64,000 nt of DNA from Arthrinium phaeospermum. Lineage: Eukaryota > Ascomycota > Sordariomycetes > Amphisphaeriales > Apiosporaceae. Location of the stretch: positions 1,116,001 through 1,180,000 of the forward strand of contig QYRS01000004.1 in NCBI GenBank assembly GCA_006503535.1, read 5' to 3'. A model generated the notes under the pieces. The model had not been told where the DNA came from. It saw only the letters and a list, made by a program, of their open reading frames with translations, and did no database searches. A program made the position numbers and the translations under genes. Below are positions 1 through 10,734 of this stretch, one piece after another (within the stretch, counting starts at the first letter, position 1; each line of letters starts with the position of its first letter).

Positions 1-692
1 AGACAGCCCGCCACGAAGTCCGCCTTGGACCATGGCCACATGTAGTCGTGCCCCAGCACGCCCGGCATGAGCCAACATTCGAATTTATTCTGGATGTTGT
101 AGTTGAGGATCTTGCCGAAAACCCCGAGGGCGGTGGCGCGGCCTTCGACGACACGGTCAATCACGGCCTCGTACCGCGCCTGGCGCACCGCCAGGACGTT
201 CTTGGCCGCCTCGCCGAGCTTGCTGTTCTCGCCGAGCTTGCTGTTCTCGCCGAGGACCTCGTCGCGCTTGAACGTCAGGTTGGCGTACTCGGGGCCCTCG
301 AAGGCCCAGTCCCGGTCGACGACGTTGTTGCCGATCTCCCCCCTGCTCGGGGAGCTGAAGGGCCCGTTGTAGGTCCGCACCGCGTCGGAAAACATCCAGG
401 AGTGTTGCTCGTGGGCCTTGGCCCTCATGTCGGCCGGGAGGAGGCCGCAGCACATGCGGTGGTAGATGCGCAGGGACCAGTCGATGGAATGGGGGTGCTG
501 GTAGCCGAACTTCAGGAGGTCCCAGTGGATGCAGTCGAGGGCGTTGTATGGCGCCGGGGCGCCGGTTACTTTTTCGGCGAGGGCCTGGGCGGCGGACTCG
601 GTGGCCGCGGGTTCTTCTTGCTGGTAGAACTGATGGAATATCGCCAGGGTATCGAAGTAGCTGGTCTTGAGATAACGCTCCGTAGCGTCCAT
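1..692 (-). CDS. Unrecognised fungal protein, 3' end beyond left edge
   Basis: A reading frame on the minus strand opens with ATG at 692 and stays open for 230 codons to the window edge, so the C-terminus is missing. Codon usage is GC-rich with strong C/G third positions, as in neighbouring real genes, whereas the plus-strand frame over the same bases is low-complexity and looks like its shadow. The protein starts MDATERYLKTSYFDTLAIF, with no signal peptide or obvious membrane segment. It contains an exact tandem duplication of the six residues GENSKL (18 bp, near 225-260). The visible part is rich in aromatic residues and ends in a Trp-rich stretch (MWPWSK). I do not recognise the family, and no function is assigned. 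The start is the first ATG after upstream stops. Confidence 0.6.
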   Translation of the reverse strand, partial: MDATERYLKTSYFDTLAIFHQFYQQEEPAATESAAQALAEKVTGAPAPYNALDCIHWDLLKFGYQHPHSIDWSLRIYHRMCCGLLPADMRAKAHEQHSWMFSDAVRTYNGPFSSPSRGEIGNNVVDRDWAFEGPEYANLTFKRDEVLGENSKLGENSKLGEAAKNVLAVRQARYEAVIDRVVEGRATALGVFGKILNYNIQNKFECWLMPGVLGHDYMWPWSKADFVAGC

Positions 693-2362
693 GGTGAACT
701 CGCTGAGAGTTATTGGTTGCGCAATGCTTGAAGAACAGGCTTCGGCAAGCAGGCGACGGAGTATCCTATATAGCCGTGCAGACTCAAAGGGACCACGTAT
801 GTAGGTATGGTTTGATGTATATATGTGGAAGACCCATGCTGATCAACTAGGCAGAACAGACAGAACGGCGCATGTTGATAGCCGTGCCACACAATGATAT
901 CATTCTGCAGGAGCTGTGCCGCAGAACTCCACGGGAGCAGACTGCTTTGATTCGGAGTGAATGCGTTGGCGCGGCGCAGTTGTGATCCTCTGGTTATACT
1001 GACTCATCGACCAGAAGGTATGTAGTGTGGCAGAGACCATGGTCCCCATTTTCACCCGCGCCGTTGCAATACGAAGGGCAGTACCTTGATACAAACTTGA
1101 AGCGTATGAGTCCGGGAGGTAACATGGGATGACGTGTAGGGTTTGGCAATTCAAACCTCAGTCGCGAAACTCTGCCACTAATTAGTGCCTACTTTACTTC
1201 AACGTCATGTCAACTGTCATTGATTTCGGTCATAATATAACCAGAAGCAATTGCCCTATTTCTACTCCCACGTCACCCAAAGCAACGACAGTGGTGTTGG
1301 GATACTACACGCTCCATCGCAACCCCGAGGGTTTTGGAAGAGACGTGGAGGCCTTGAGACCTGAGCGAGGTTTCTGGGGTTCGGTTTGGGGAGTCGGGCT
1401 TGCCCTGGCCGGCAGGAAGAAGTGATCGAAGCGACCTACGTACTCGAACGCCTTGCTCAAGGGATTAAGGGGCTGACAAGCGCGGATAGTCGAGAACGAA
1501 AGGGGGACCTGTAGCTCACGTGCAAGAGTGCTAAAGGATGTGAGGTGAAAGTTGCCCGACTTTCGTATCAAAAGCAAATTGGCAAAAGGTCATATGGCCG
1601 AGAGAACCGAGCGGGAAGGATTATATTGCAGCTATAGCAAGCCTGGGTTTGCAAAAGTGCCTGCCCGGCCTTCCGCAAGGGATGCGGAGGACCCAGAGTG
1701 TGGCGCCTATTGAGCAGATATCTAAGTCCGAACAAGGGCCGGCCGGCCTCAACTGCTGAATATCACACCGGCTAACACTAGTTCCGAAATTCCAGTGCGA
1801 TTACAATAATGGACCACCATTGGGCGGGGGTTGCATTGAATCGAAATTGGGCAAAACCAACGAGATGATCGAAAGGTCTAGACCGGTCCTCGACCGGGCT
1901 AAACGGGTGTCCCGGACTTCCAGCAAGGGGTTCAGGCGGGCATGGGGCTATGGTACATGCTGCAAGGATTCGTTTTTGATAGTAGCCGAATGTCACCTCC
2001 AGGTTTGTCAACTTACGAGAGCTCGCAGTCATCTCTGAATCTTCAAATTTGAAGCGCCACCAACTAGCTGAACAAAGTGAATCGCAGGCTAGGTAAGCGG
2101 CGCCATCCATCGCATGACCTTCTCTATCATTAAGTATAAGTACTCCCTCCCCTTGATTGCAGCCAATCCCCCTCTATTTTCTTTCAAATAAAACCAAACC
2201 ATCTAGCATACGTTGTTACCGCCTCTGGCAACTTCCGCTCGTTATTCTTCAGCAAGACCGCTGTTGGTCACTCGTTTCAGTCACTCGCTCCTTTTCTTCA
2301 CCATACGAACTAATTAGTTCCATAATCAGTATACCTTCTGTAGAAATACTCATCCTCGGATT
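693..2362. other. Intergenic stretch without a recognisable gene
   Basis: About 1.7 kb. Only short frames occur on both strands, without consistent codon bias. The part next to 2363 is pyrimidine-rich and has a TATA-like TATAAG at 2135-2140, so it probably holds the promoter and leader of the small secreted protein gene. The left part should hold the promoter of the minus-strand gene that starts at 692. Confidence 0.5.
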
Positions 2363-2623
2363 ATGATGAAGTCCATAATCTCAATATCCCTCGCTGGTGC
2401 CGCTCTCTTCGGGCTCACCGTCGCCGCTCCCACTGCCGCCGCCGTATCCGCTCTGGAACCCATCCTTGAGCCTCGCTGTCTTCCCCGCTGCAACCTCGAC
2501 TGCACCATGGTTGACTGCGGCGGCCGCCACTTCGCCTGCGGAAACGGCTGTTGCGAGATCATCTGCATCGGCTCGAATCCATGTTTCGCTCGCTGCGACA
2601 ACGGCCGATGGCTCGGCTACTAG
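2363..2623 (+). CDS. Small secreted cysteine-rich protein (effector-like)
   Basis: A single-exon gene of 86 residues starting at ATG 2363. The first 22-27 residues form a typical signal peptide: Met-Lys start, hydrophobic core ISISLAGAALFGLTV, then an Ala-Pro cleavage region. The mature part of about 55-60 residues holds ten cysteines (residues 39, 43, 47, 52, 59, 63, 64, 68, 74, 78), including a CC pair, so up to five disulfide bonds are possible. Small size, secretion and cysteine density match the class of fungal small secreted cysteine-rich proteins, some of which act as host-interaction or antimicrobial proteins. No named family is recognised and the target is unknown. The gene stands alone between long non-coding flanks. 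A CT-rich leader precedes the ATG. Confidence 0.75.
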   Translation: MMKSIISISLAGAALFGLTVAAPTAAAVSALEPILEPRCLPRCNLDCTMVDCGGRHFACGNGCCEIICIGSNPCFARCDNGRWLGY

Positions 2624-3086
2624 AACATGATTCTCGGCTGCAACGCTATGGTTAATACCGTACTACTTAATGACCTGTTACGAAGCCTCCCCGGGCAGAG
2701 AGCATGCATGTACTCAGAAAGAACACATAACGTCTTAATATCTAACACATCATCTAATCTCATGCGACCAATGATACAGAACGTCAAAATTATTTACAGT
2801 TGCTTGAGATTCTATCGTACAGTTTGAGCAAGCTGGACAGAACCGAGTAACGAGATGTATCGAATATGGCCATGCTCCCAAGATCTGGTGAAGAGATATT
2901 GCTGATCCACGCTCTCCGCAAGACCTCCGACGTGAGGATTAGGGGCTAATGGTATGGGTACTGTCTAAATAACACAACATGGCAATCGAGAATACCATTT
3001 ATTATGGGCTGCTATAAGTCACGCCAGGTGATGAGTATAAAGCTTGTCCCATGGTCATGCTCGCGGTCAGATCATGGTTGGGCATA
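2624..3086. other. Intergenic, converging 3' ends
   Basis: About 460 bp between the stop of the secreted protein gene and the stop of the minus-strand gene that follows. It contains only short open frames. It presumably holds the two 3' untranslated regions. No clear signal was seen. Confidence 0.5.
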
Positions 3087-5312
3087 TTAGCGCCTTATGT
3101 AGAGGCCACCCTTTCCGTGGACCTGATCCCTCGCCTCCGCCCCCGCAGACCGAACCCCAGCCCAATGGAGAGGCACGCTGTCCACCCGTTTCTGGAGCTG
3201 CGCCCTCGTCTCGACATATTTGTCCCCCATGTTCCTCTCGCTCTTGGCCGTCCGGAGCGTGGTCATCGTCGAGTGCGGGTCCCAGTTCTCGCGGCTGAGA
3301 CTGGCGAGGGCGATATCGACGTCTCGGGAGATCGAGGATTGGAGCTCTGTCGGCGATCTCGTGCGGTTCTGCGCCGGTACCGGGCGTAGGTAAGCCATGA
3401 TGATAATCTTCAGGCTGGAGTCGAAAAAGGTCGACGAGCCGAAGTCGTGGATCATGTGGACGGTGGCCACGTTGCTGGATACGACGCGAGGGGCGGCGTA
3501 GGGACATGGCCCGATCATGATTATTGCCTCGTGCCAGTCGTAGGATACGCCGACGTGTCCGACACCCGGCTGGACACTGGCCCATCCGATATAGATACCG
3601 CTGAGCCGAAGCAGTAGGTCGCTCGAGACACCAGTCAGATTCGCCGTGGGGATGCCCATTTGAGCCTGGCCTTGGCCAGTACCCCTGGCAACTCTACCAT
3701 TAATCTTGATGGGGAACGGGTGCTCAGGACCCGACTCCGGCCCGATCATTTCAGCATCATGATCGAAGAGGATTTGTTCGTGCAAGGGCGCGTAGGACAC
3801 GTCCCGCGCGCCATCGTAGCCCGACTCGAGCGAGACGAACTTGTCCTTGAGGCCGGACCTGACGTAGGCGACGTGTTCGGCCTTGGACGTGACGAGGCCG
3901 TGGTTGGTAACTTTCTTGGTGACCTTCTGCACGCGGTCGCCAACGAGGACCTTGGCAGGCCCGACGTACTTGTTGACGACGGCGTTCCCGACGACAGAGG
4001 CCGCCTTCAGGCCCATCTCGAGCGGCATGGTCGAAAGGCTGGCGCCGCGCATCACGCTGACGTCGCTGGACGTGCTGGCGACGCGGAAAACGGGGCTGGG
4101 GCAGAGGACCTTCTTGCGTTCGCCGGTGCACAGCAGGAGGCGCAGGTAGCCGTCCGAGGCGATGGCGGGGATGCGGACGATGCACGTCTCGCGGGCCATC
4201 TGCTTGGACAGGTGCTTGTCCTTGTTGGCCTTCTTGTAGAACTTGTTGGTGTCGCGCTGCCAGACCCGCTCGTCGGACTCGGGCATGTCCGAGGGCAGCG
4301 CCTCAGAGGCGGGCGTGACGTCGATCCAGTTGCCCCCGGCCCCGAACATCGTGCTGAAGTTCATACCCATGTCACCCGAGTACCCCTTGCGCTGCAGCCA
4401 GAGTGTCCGGTCCTCCGGCAATGGGGCATCGGAGAAGATGGTAATGGTCACGCTGGTGCTGGGACCCCGGTAGTAGACCAGGGCCGAGGAATTCCGCATG
4501 ACGGAGAAGTGCTTGGTAGATTCCGACGGGTTGGAGACGAGACCACCGGCGAAGTATATGGTCTCGTCGACGGCCGTTTGCCAGAAGGATTTGCCCGCTG
4601 CTGCTGTTGTTGTCGGCGTCGCGTCCGCCGATGTTGGCGTGGGCGGCGCTGGGAATCCATAGTCCGACGGTGCTCCCAAAGAGCTTGACGACGCCTTGGA
4701 ATGCAGTACACCCAACGGCGGTGTCCCAGCCGATGTTGGTGTGAGAAGTGCCGGTGGCGGGGGAATCGCCCAAGATGCTGCTGCTGGATTGTAACTAGGG
4801 ATGTTTCCTGTAGGCGTCCCAGAGGATCCTGGTGTTGAGGGTCCTGGGGAGCGTGGGGGCGGAGGCGGTGGGAATTGATGAGCGTTCGGAATGACCAATG
4901 GCGTTGTCGCCGGGTTGTATGACGGGATGTGGGCCGGATTGTAGTGAGGTATGCCCGCTGTTGGCGTTCCAGCCGACGTTGAAGGCGATTGAGAAGGAGG
5001 AGGAGGAGGCGGTGGAAAATGGTGGCCGCCGGTCGGGATTACCAACGGGATCGTCGCCGCCTTAGGAGGTAACTTGGGCCGGTCCTGAGCCTGATATCGT
5101 GTACTGACATCCTCACGGTCATGCGGCTGGTATTGCACATGCTCACGTGGCTGCTCCACCAGAGAGTACGGAGGCGGATTGCTGTCGTGTCCATCATAAT
5201 AATCGTCGAGCACGTCGTACACCTCGGGCGAAGGGGGACGTTTGTGGGCGTCCGGTACTGGCTTGCGTCTGATGCCACCAGGGACCAATATGGATGGGGT
5301 GTCAGACGACAT
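3087..5312 (-). CDS. Proline-rich protein with degenerate riboflavin-kinase-like domain
   Basis: A single long exon of 741 codons with ATG at 5312. Residues 1-240 are proline-rich and low-complexity, with repeats such as FPPPPPP and IPSYNPA, probably disordered. A middle region of about 240-460 follows. Residues 536-678 match the eukaryotic riboflavin kinase (flavokinase) fold: a glycine-rich loop (RGTGQGQ), the nucleotide/metal-binding PTAN motif at 555-558, SGIYIGWASV, a VHMIHDFG strand and the late YLRP motif. Two features needed in true flavokinases are altered. The position of the catalytic Glu in the E-x-H-I motif is Thr (about 617), and the SIGxNP segment reads MIGPCP. I infer a catalytically dead, possibly ligand-binding domain in a larger fungal protein. 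The extreme C-terminus after about residue 700 may be imprecise if a late intron was missed. The long plus-strand frames over this gene are antisense shadows. Confidence 0.75.
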   Translation of the reverse strand: MSSDTPSILVPGGIRRKPVPDAHKRPPSPEVYDVLDDYYDGHDSNPPPYSLVEQPREHVQYQPHDREDVSTRYQAQDRPKLPPKAATIPLVIPTGGHHFPPPPPPPSQSPSTSAGTPTAGIPHYNPAHIPSYNPATTPLVIPNAHQFPPPPPPRSPGPSTPGSSGTPTGNIPSYNPAAASWAIPPPPALLTPTSAGTPPLGVLHSKASSSSLGAPSDYGFPAPPTPTSADATPTTTAAAGKSFWQTAVDETIYFAGGLVSNPSESTKHFSVMRNSSALVYYRGPSTSVTITIFSDAPLPEDRTLWLQRKGYSGDMGMNFSTMFGAGGNWIDVTPASEALPSDMPESDERVWQRDTNKFYKKANKDKHLSKQMARETCIVRIPAIASDGYLRLLLCTGERKKVLCPSPVFRVASTSSDVSVMRGASLSTMPLEMGLKAASVVGNAVVNKYVGPAKVLVGDRVQKVTKKVTNHGLVTSKAEHVAYVRSGLKDKFVSLESGYDGARDVSYAPLHEQILFDHDAEMIGPESGPEHPFPIKINGRVARGTGQGQAQMGIPTANLTGVSSDLLLRLSGIYIGWASVQPGVGHVGVSYDWHEAIIMIGPCPYAAPRVVSSNVATVHMIHDFGSSTFFDSSLKIIIMAYLRPVPAQNRTRSPTELQSSISRDVDIALASLSRENWDPHSTMTTLRTAKSERNMGDKYVETRAQLQKRVDSVPLHWAGVRSAGAEARDQVHGKGGLYIRR

Positions 5313-6160
5313 GACAGTTGGGATCCGTTAAGTTTCCACCGAGCCAACAGGCGGTGCGAACGCGCTCTTTCTCAATTAGCGACGTTTCTTTTGCTCTTTC
5401 CTCGCATCCAACCAACGCCTTGCTTTTCTCGGTTAATAATACAGGTGTTGGAAATAAAATGATCGTGTAATTATGTTTGAACTAATGAATGAGCTGGGAC
5501 ATCTTAGAGAAGAACAGCTTTCTATCAATCCTGTAACATTTGATGCGACAAGCCCAAGAACTTTCCCCCTTTTGCACCATGCCATTCGTTTCACGCCCAG
5601 GACGCCCAGATATTGGGCGTCCGCTAATTAATTCGAAGCGTTCCCCGGAAACATGGCGGAGTTAAGCCTCTTAGCTTATCGCTCCAGCCATTTGCCCCCA
5701 GCACTGTGCCACTGTCAGTACCTGGCAGCCTGGACTCGCCCGTGCCGGCTCAAGCTTAGGTACGTAAGTGTGGATCCCGTGGGATCGGCATTTGCTTCCA
5801 CCGATCGCCTCGCCACGCCCATTGGCTGCGAGCCCCTACCAGATTGCCAGTGCATGCTGCAGCTCCCCGGCTACAGGTGAGGACCTTGCTAGAGCTCGCG
5901 CCGATCCAAGGCTGTTTGCGTGCTTGACGTTAACCTTGAGCCTCCCGTGAGCTCAGGCAGCTTCACTTGCTTTCCTTTCTCTCTTCCTTTCTTCCTCTCG
6001 CAATCCTCTATCCTTCCATCCATCCTTCAGAAAGTATGACTTCATCAGAGATGACAACGTAGCGACCGGCGGCCAATCGTCGGTTTCCCTGCTACCCCCA
6101 GGCCCTTCAACATCCGCCTCTCTCTTCCTCCCGTAGCCGTAGCGTATTACAATTTACAAG
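5313..6160. promoter_or_regulatory. Divergent promoter region, CT-rich leader of atg17
   Basis: About 850 bp between two divergently transcribed genes. The right half, from about 5960, is strongly pyrimidine-rich (runs of TTTCTCTC and CCTTCC), a usual fungal core-promoter/leader composition without a TATA box, ending at the ATG at 6161. The left half should serve the minus-strand gene starting at 5312. No RNA gene or repeat was seen. Confidence 0.45.
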
Positions 6161-7764
6161 ATGGCTTCCCCTACTACATCCACAGCCTCGTCTTCTGCCC
6201 GTCAGTCACAGTCGTCGTCCCAACATGGCCATCTCGCGGGCGCTGATGCGATCCCCGTCGAGACGCTCGTGCACCACCTGCTCGAGGCAAAACGCTCGCT
6301 CTCCTCCATGTCCCTCGTCCTCCGCGCCAACGAGCTAGTCACGGCGGCGCGCCAAGCCCACGAGGAAGCCGTCATCCTGGGGGCGCAAGCCGAGTTCCTC
6401 CGCCGCGGCATCACCCTGCAAGTCCGACTGCTACTTAAGGTCCGCAAGAGCCTGACCCGAACATACGAGAACGGCAAACGAGAATTCAAGCAGATCATCA
6501 AACACCTCGACGCAACCAACGGACGACTGGAAGAGATGATGAACGTGCTCCGGACCAGGACCGTAGAAAGTGCCTTTAGGCCACAGGGTGAGGAGAAGAA
6601 GTGTCTGCTAGATTTCCTTGATGTAGACCAGGTTGACACCATGCGCAACGCCCTCAAGGAGAACATCGGCGCTCTGCAGGTAGGTCGTCTTCCCACTCGA
6701 GAAGAGGCGATTATTCTTGACGTCAATTGCTGACTATCCACCTTCCGCAGGCCACCCAGACATCATTCGACGGCGATCTACTGCGGTTCGAAAACGACCT
6801 TCGAGGACTCAACAAAACCATGTCAGCCTCCCCCTCGCCTCTTTCGCCATCGGCCTCCGATGCAACCCAGCCAATCATACAACTTCTCGCTTCCATGATG
6901 GATAATTCGCACGAGATGGCCGAACTTTTGACATCACTTACCAAACACTTCGATCTTTGCGTGACTGCCGTGCGCATAACCGAGGGAGGTGTGGCTTTGG
7001 CCAGAAGGAGGGCAGCCGAGGTGACGCAATCGCAGGACGGGCGTGATGCCGTATCAATATCTGGCGTCATACCTGACCAGGACCCCCATGCGCCCGAGCT
7101 AGACAACATATCGGCCGAGGAAAGAGAGAATATACCCCATGTCGTTGTCCAAGACGCCGCCGAAGTCTACGGCGTCGTCGAAGAGATCAGCGCCCGACTG
7201 CAATCCTTGGAGGACGAGTTCGCACGGCTTGAGGAACAGACTAATCAGATCAAGCACACGTACGTGACGACCATCGGCGCTTTCCACGTCCTCGAAGACA
7301 TCGGCACCAGACTACAGAGCTACATCGCGTCTGAATCGGAGTATCGCGATCGGTGGCAAGACGAGCACCAGAGTATTTCGGAGAAGATGAGCGAGATGGA
7401 CAGTCTACGCGCCTTTTACGAAACATATGCGCACTCCTACGATAACCTCATTCTTGAAGCAGACCGCCGCAGAGCCCACGAGGAGAAAGTGCTCTCGGTG
7501 TGGAGGAAGGCCAAGGAAAGCGTTGACAAGCTCATTGAGGTGGACCAGAGGCAACGTGACACCTTCCGCCAAGAAGTGGCTGAATACATCCCCACCGACC
7601 TGTGGCCCGGCATGGACGACGGTATGCAAAGATGGGAAGTCGTCCCCGCGCGCGACAACGGCGGCGCTGTGGGCACGAGCAGCACGGCATCGCTGAGCAG
7701 AAGCGTCGTGAAGGCGGCAGCTGATCGCCTGGACCGATACGACCGCGCGGCACGAACCAAATGA
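6161..7764 (+). CDS. atg17: Autophagy scaffold protein Atg17
   Basis: Two exons, 6161-6679 and 6751-7764, joined by a 71-bp intron (GTAGGT..GCAG, phase 0) give 510 residues. The protein is almost entirely helical and heptad-rich. It begins after a short Ser-rich tail with VETLVHHLLEAKRSL, the conserved start of the Atg17 domain, followed by long coiled-coil stretches and a C-terminal segment around YIPTDLWPGM. Length and order fit fungal Atg17, the crescent-shaped scaffold that with Atg29/Atg31 and Atg1/Atg13 organises the phagophore assembly site during starvation-induced autophagy. A Ser/Pro loop (SPSPLSPS) at about residues 196-203 is a likely variable insertion. The ATG at 6161 directly follows a CT-rich leader. 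The 3' side has a T/C-rich tract at 7818-7843. Confidence 0.88.
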
Positions 7765-8534
7765 TGAAGAGAGAAAAGCTTATAAGCTTGCAGCATCTTC
7801 TCCTACTCTCTACTCTATCTTCTTTTTTTTTCCTTTCCTTTCCTCACGCGGCGGCGTTTTTGGGATTTACTAAGCGAGGGGCGGCCCCTAGGATCAATCA
7901 CCACTTCTGGCTTCATGGATGGCGTTAGCGATGACATCTTCTCGCTTGGTTTTCGTTTTGCAAAGGGGGGTGGGGGGTACATTGGCGATGTTTGAACAAA
8001 TTTGGTCACATCAGGTTAGTTTTTAGAGGTCCACGCCAGCTGCGTGCCTAGCGGTCTCGACAGAGTCTGGGAGCCGATGTATTCAATTACACAACAGGAC
8101 ATATTCACCTTCACCAGCCTGCTACCTGGGAATGCGTTCAACGGTGACTCCTTTCTTCGAAATACTTGCTTCGACCACTGCCACCTGCAGAATGCGTGGA
8201 TTGGCTTGATGCAGGGCCCAAGTCTCCAGATAATGTCAACTTGATGTGTTTTGGTTTCTTTCCCCCTCCTTCTCATTTTCTTTGTTTCCGTTTGACTTCT
8301 TCTGGTTTGACTGCCACAAGATTTTGCCTTCAAATGTCTTATTGCTGGGTGTATTGTTGCTGGATCTCTTGTTGGTGGGTCTCTTGTTGCTGGGTGATTT
8401 GGATGTGTTATTACTGGATACGGTCGTATTGAAGCAACTGCTATGCCCAGAGTCCTTTATTCCCCCTTGGTTGACCCGAAGTAATCTTTCGACGTCTTAG
8501 CTGGATCGCCCAACATGGCCGCCAAGGCTTGCCA
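7765..8534. other. Intergenic; Gln-rich relic sequence
   Basis: About 770 bp. The first part is the 3' flank of atg17 with a T-rich tract. Around 8338-8420 lies an imperfect TTGTTGCTGG repeat. Read on the minus strand it encodes a Gln-rich string (QQQ with T/E), lying just past the decayed DUF6604 copy, so it may be a remnant of that family's linker. No intact gene was seen. Confidence 0.4.
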
Positions 8535-9530
8535 CTACTGACTCGGGCTTTGCTCCAAGGTCATTCTCTTGTGCCTTTTCTGCTTCTTCTGTGACTTCCC
8601 CGCCTTTCTGCCCTTTCTCCCGCCCTTGGGCTTTCCGAAAGATTCATCCTCCCGGAATATAATATGGAAGGCGTTCCATTCCATTTTTATACAGGAACTG
8701 TTCAACGAATTCCTCTGGCAACTCCCCGGGGGCAAACACCGCTCGTTCCTGAGATCTCGGACTACCCTTTGGCGAAAATGGGTAAAATGAGTTCTCCTCG
8801 CAGACCCTCCTTTTCACGTCGGAGACACCCCTTTGCGCAGCAGACAGGTGGGAGGTTGGCTTGGCAACCACGCGTTGAAAGTCGTGGGTGATAAGAGCAG
8901 CGAATACGCTCTGGACAGTAGTCACCTTGGACTTCCAAACCTCTGCCATTGCCGCCTGCAAAGGGGTGTGCGACAGTCGTGTCGCCTCCTTCTCCAAGCA
9001 GGAGTCTCTGGCCAGGATTTCGCCGAGGTGGATATCCATGCCAAATTGAGACAGGTAACCGTCTTCCCTGTCGAATGAATGTCTCGAAACTTCGAGAGAG
9101 GATGAAGTCCCTGTTGCTCATGGCATACATCCTTGCCTCTGGCAATGACGGAGGCCACTCAAACTGCTTTGTCGAATGCTCTACTTGGGTGAGCTTCCTC
9201 AGGCTTCGACCTACTCCCAGGAACACGAACTCGTCTTGCTCGGAGTACTCGGCAGTTTCTTGATGGTCTGGGGTGGAACCGGTTTTTGGCTCCATCATAT
9301 CATATAAAACTGCAGCCATATCGTCATATGGCTTGCCGGTAGGTGCATAGACCCTGGGAAACTGGTCGTACACCTTGGTCTCGAGTTGGCCGACGAGCCT
9401 TATGCAGTGCCTTATAATAATGGACACTACGGGTAAATTCAGAGTACCTCGGAGAAAAGCTTGTCGATCTCTGAACGCAGGAATGTACGTCCCACTTTGG
9501 ATCCAAGTCGCAGCAAATCTTGGAAGTACT
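8535..9530 (-). pseudogene. Decayed DUF6604-family copy A
   Basis: Minus-strand relic of the intact gene at 10735-12610. Matching blocks lie in different frames. TFLRSEIDKLFSEVL is followed in another frame by NLPVVSIIIRHCIRLV and YAPTGKPYDDMAAVLYDMME. Then a one-base frameshift near 9080 leads to FGMDIHLGEILARDSC and VTTVQSVFAALI, down to SFYPFSPKG. About 100 residues present in the intact paralogue (from GHVVGTYAAF onwards) are missing. The Lys/Arg-rich tail (GRKGRKAGKSQKKQKR) reappears at about 8585-8640. The sum is at least two frameshifts plus an internal deletion, so no full product is possible. Similarity is to a neighbour in the same orientation, which points to tandem duplication followed by decay. 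The changes do not look like heavy RIP, because GC content is normal. Confidence 0.7.
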
Positions 9531-9568
9531 GGTGTATGTCCTCGACTGGTCGCCATGTGAAGTTCGGG

Positions 9569-9930
9569 TCATACCAGAACCGATCCGTCGGCTTCAAGCA
9601 GTTCCGCAGTCTTCTGATGATTTGAGATACGACTGGCTGCTGGGTCTTTCATCGAATAGACCAGGTTTGTCACATCTTTATAGCTCTCGCCAGTGCTGGG
9701 CCTGGGAGCCTGGCAGTCTTGACTGTAGACCGTTTCCTCGGTCTCCTTAACTACCCGAAGACAGTGTAGTACGAGAATGGCGGCAACTGACAGCTGACCC
9801 AAGGCGACCTCTAACCACATCTTCTTCAGTTCGGAGCGCATGTACTGCACATCTTCGAAGAAGGCAATGACTTGACAGGCCGCTTCCCATTGGGGATCCA
9901 GAGTCCAATAATCATTGGCTAGGTTTTTCT
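9569..9930 (-). pseudogene. Decayed DUF6604-family fragment B
   Basis: A second relic directly upstream of copy A on the same strand. It covers only the segment corresponding to the middle of the intact paralogue: LDPQWEAACQVIAFFEDV, YMRSELKKMWLEVALG, STGESYKDVTNLVYSMKDP and LLEADGSVLV. It then stops and passes into the start of copy A. Upstream (9940-10015) the minus strand reads Gln/Ser-rich (SQQYEPSQYHEPSQ) with a stop. No start, N-terminal domain or C-terminal tail is present. This is best read as a truncated third copy of the family. Confidence 0.6.
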
Positions 9931-10734
9931 ATGATCGCCCTTGGGTCTTTCTGGCTCTGTTGGTGCTACTGGCTTGGTTCGTGGTACTGGCTAGGTTCAT
10001 ACTGCTGGCTGAGGAACCCAGCTACTCCCTCCGTTTTGGTTGATAGTCTTCTCTACGCCGTCGCCGCGGAGGATCGGAATCGCTGCTTTCGTCGGAAGAG
10101 ATGTGTTCGACCTTCGTCCATGAAACCCTGATCAATAGTGTAGCATTTGCCTCTGGCTAGGCAGATGTCTTGTTTTCAATTGATCGAATTGAGGTAATCA
10201 TTAACAGACTAGAAAGAAGTCAAGCGGTCTCTATCAAGCCAACCAGAGTCGAATATGGGGTCTGAGTCTAAGGTAATGGGTGGTAGGAATCACAAAATGC
10301 AGGTGGAAGACAAGGTGAGACTATGCATGCCGAAGACAAGATGGCATTTTAAAAATAAAAGACGAGCATGTACCAGAATCTAATGTATTTAGTCTATAAA
10401 CCAACACAGGCGTAGAATGGGCAATCCAATGTATCTGGAATAGTGACGATGATCTTCTGTCTCTCATGGGCGGGGCGACGAGGAACGAAGACGATCATGG
10501 CCCAACCTGGCAGTACGCTTTTCTGGCGCGAGCCGACGGACGACGAACCCTACAAGTACACTGCAACCAAGATACCCGAGGCCGCAGCACGATGTGAAGA
10601 CCAGGCTCGGCAGATGGCAACCAACGACGTTCGCCAGAAATCAGAGGGACTGCAGGAAGCGACCGGCCAGGCGCTTACCAATCTGGCCGCCGAAGTAGAC
10701 CGCCACGAGGACGACGATGAAGGCGGTTCGTATC
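9931..10734. other. Intergenic with possible relics
   Basis: About 800 bp between the decayed copies and the intact DUF6604 gene. A 96-codon plus-strand frame from ATG at 10498 (MAQPGSTLFWREPTDDEPYK) has reasonable composition but no supporting splice or promoter signals and no known family. I leave it uncalled. The part next to 10735 is presumably the 3' untranslated region of the minus-strand gene. Confidence 0.35.

Noticed and set aside
3660..4688. 342-codon open frame on the plus strand
   Set aside because: Antisense of the riboflavin-kinase-like gene. Its Val/Gly/Asp-rich composition is the complement of a GC-rich coding strand, and it shows no domain.
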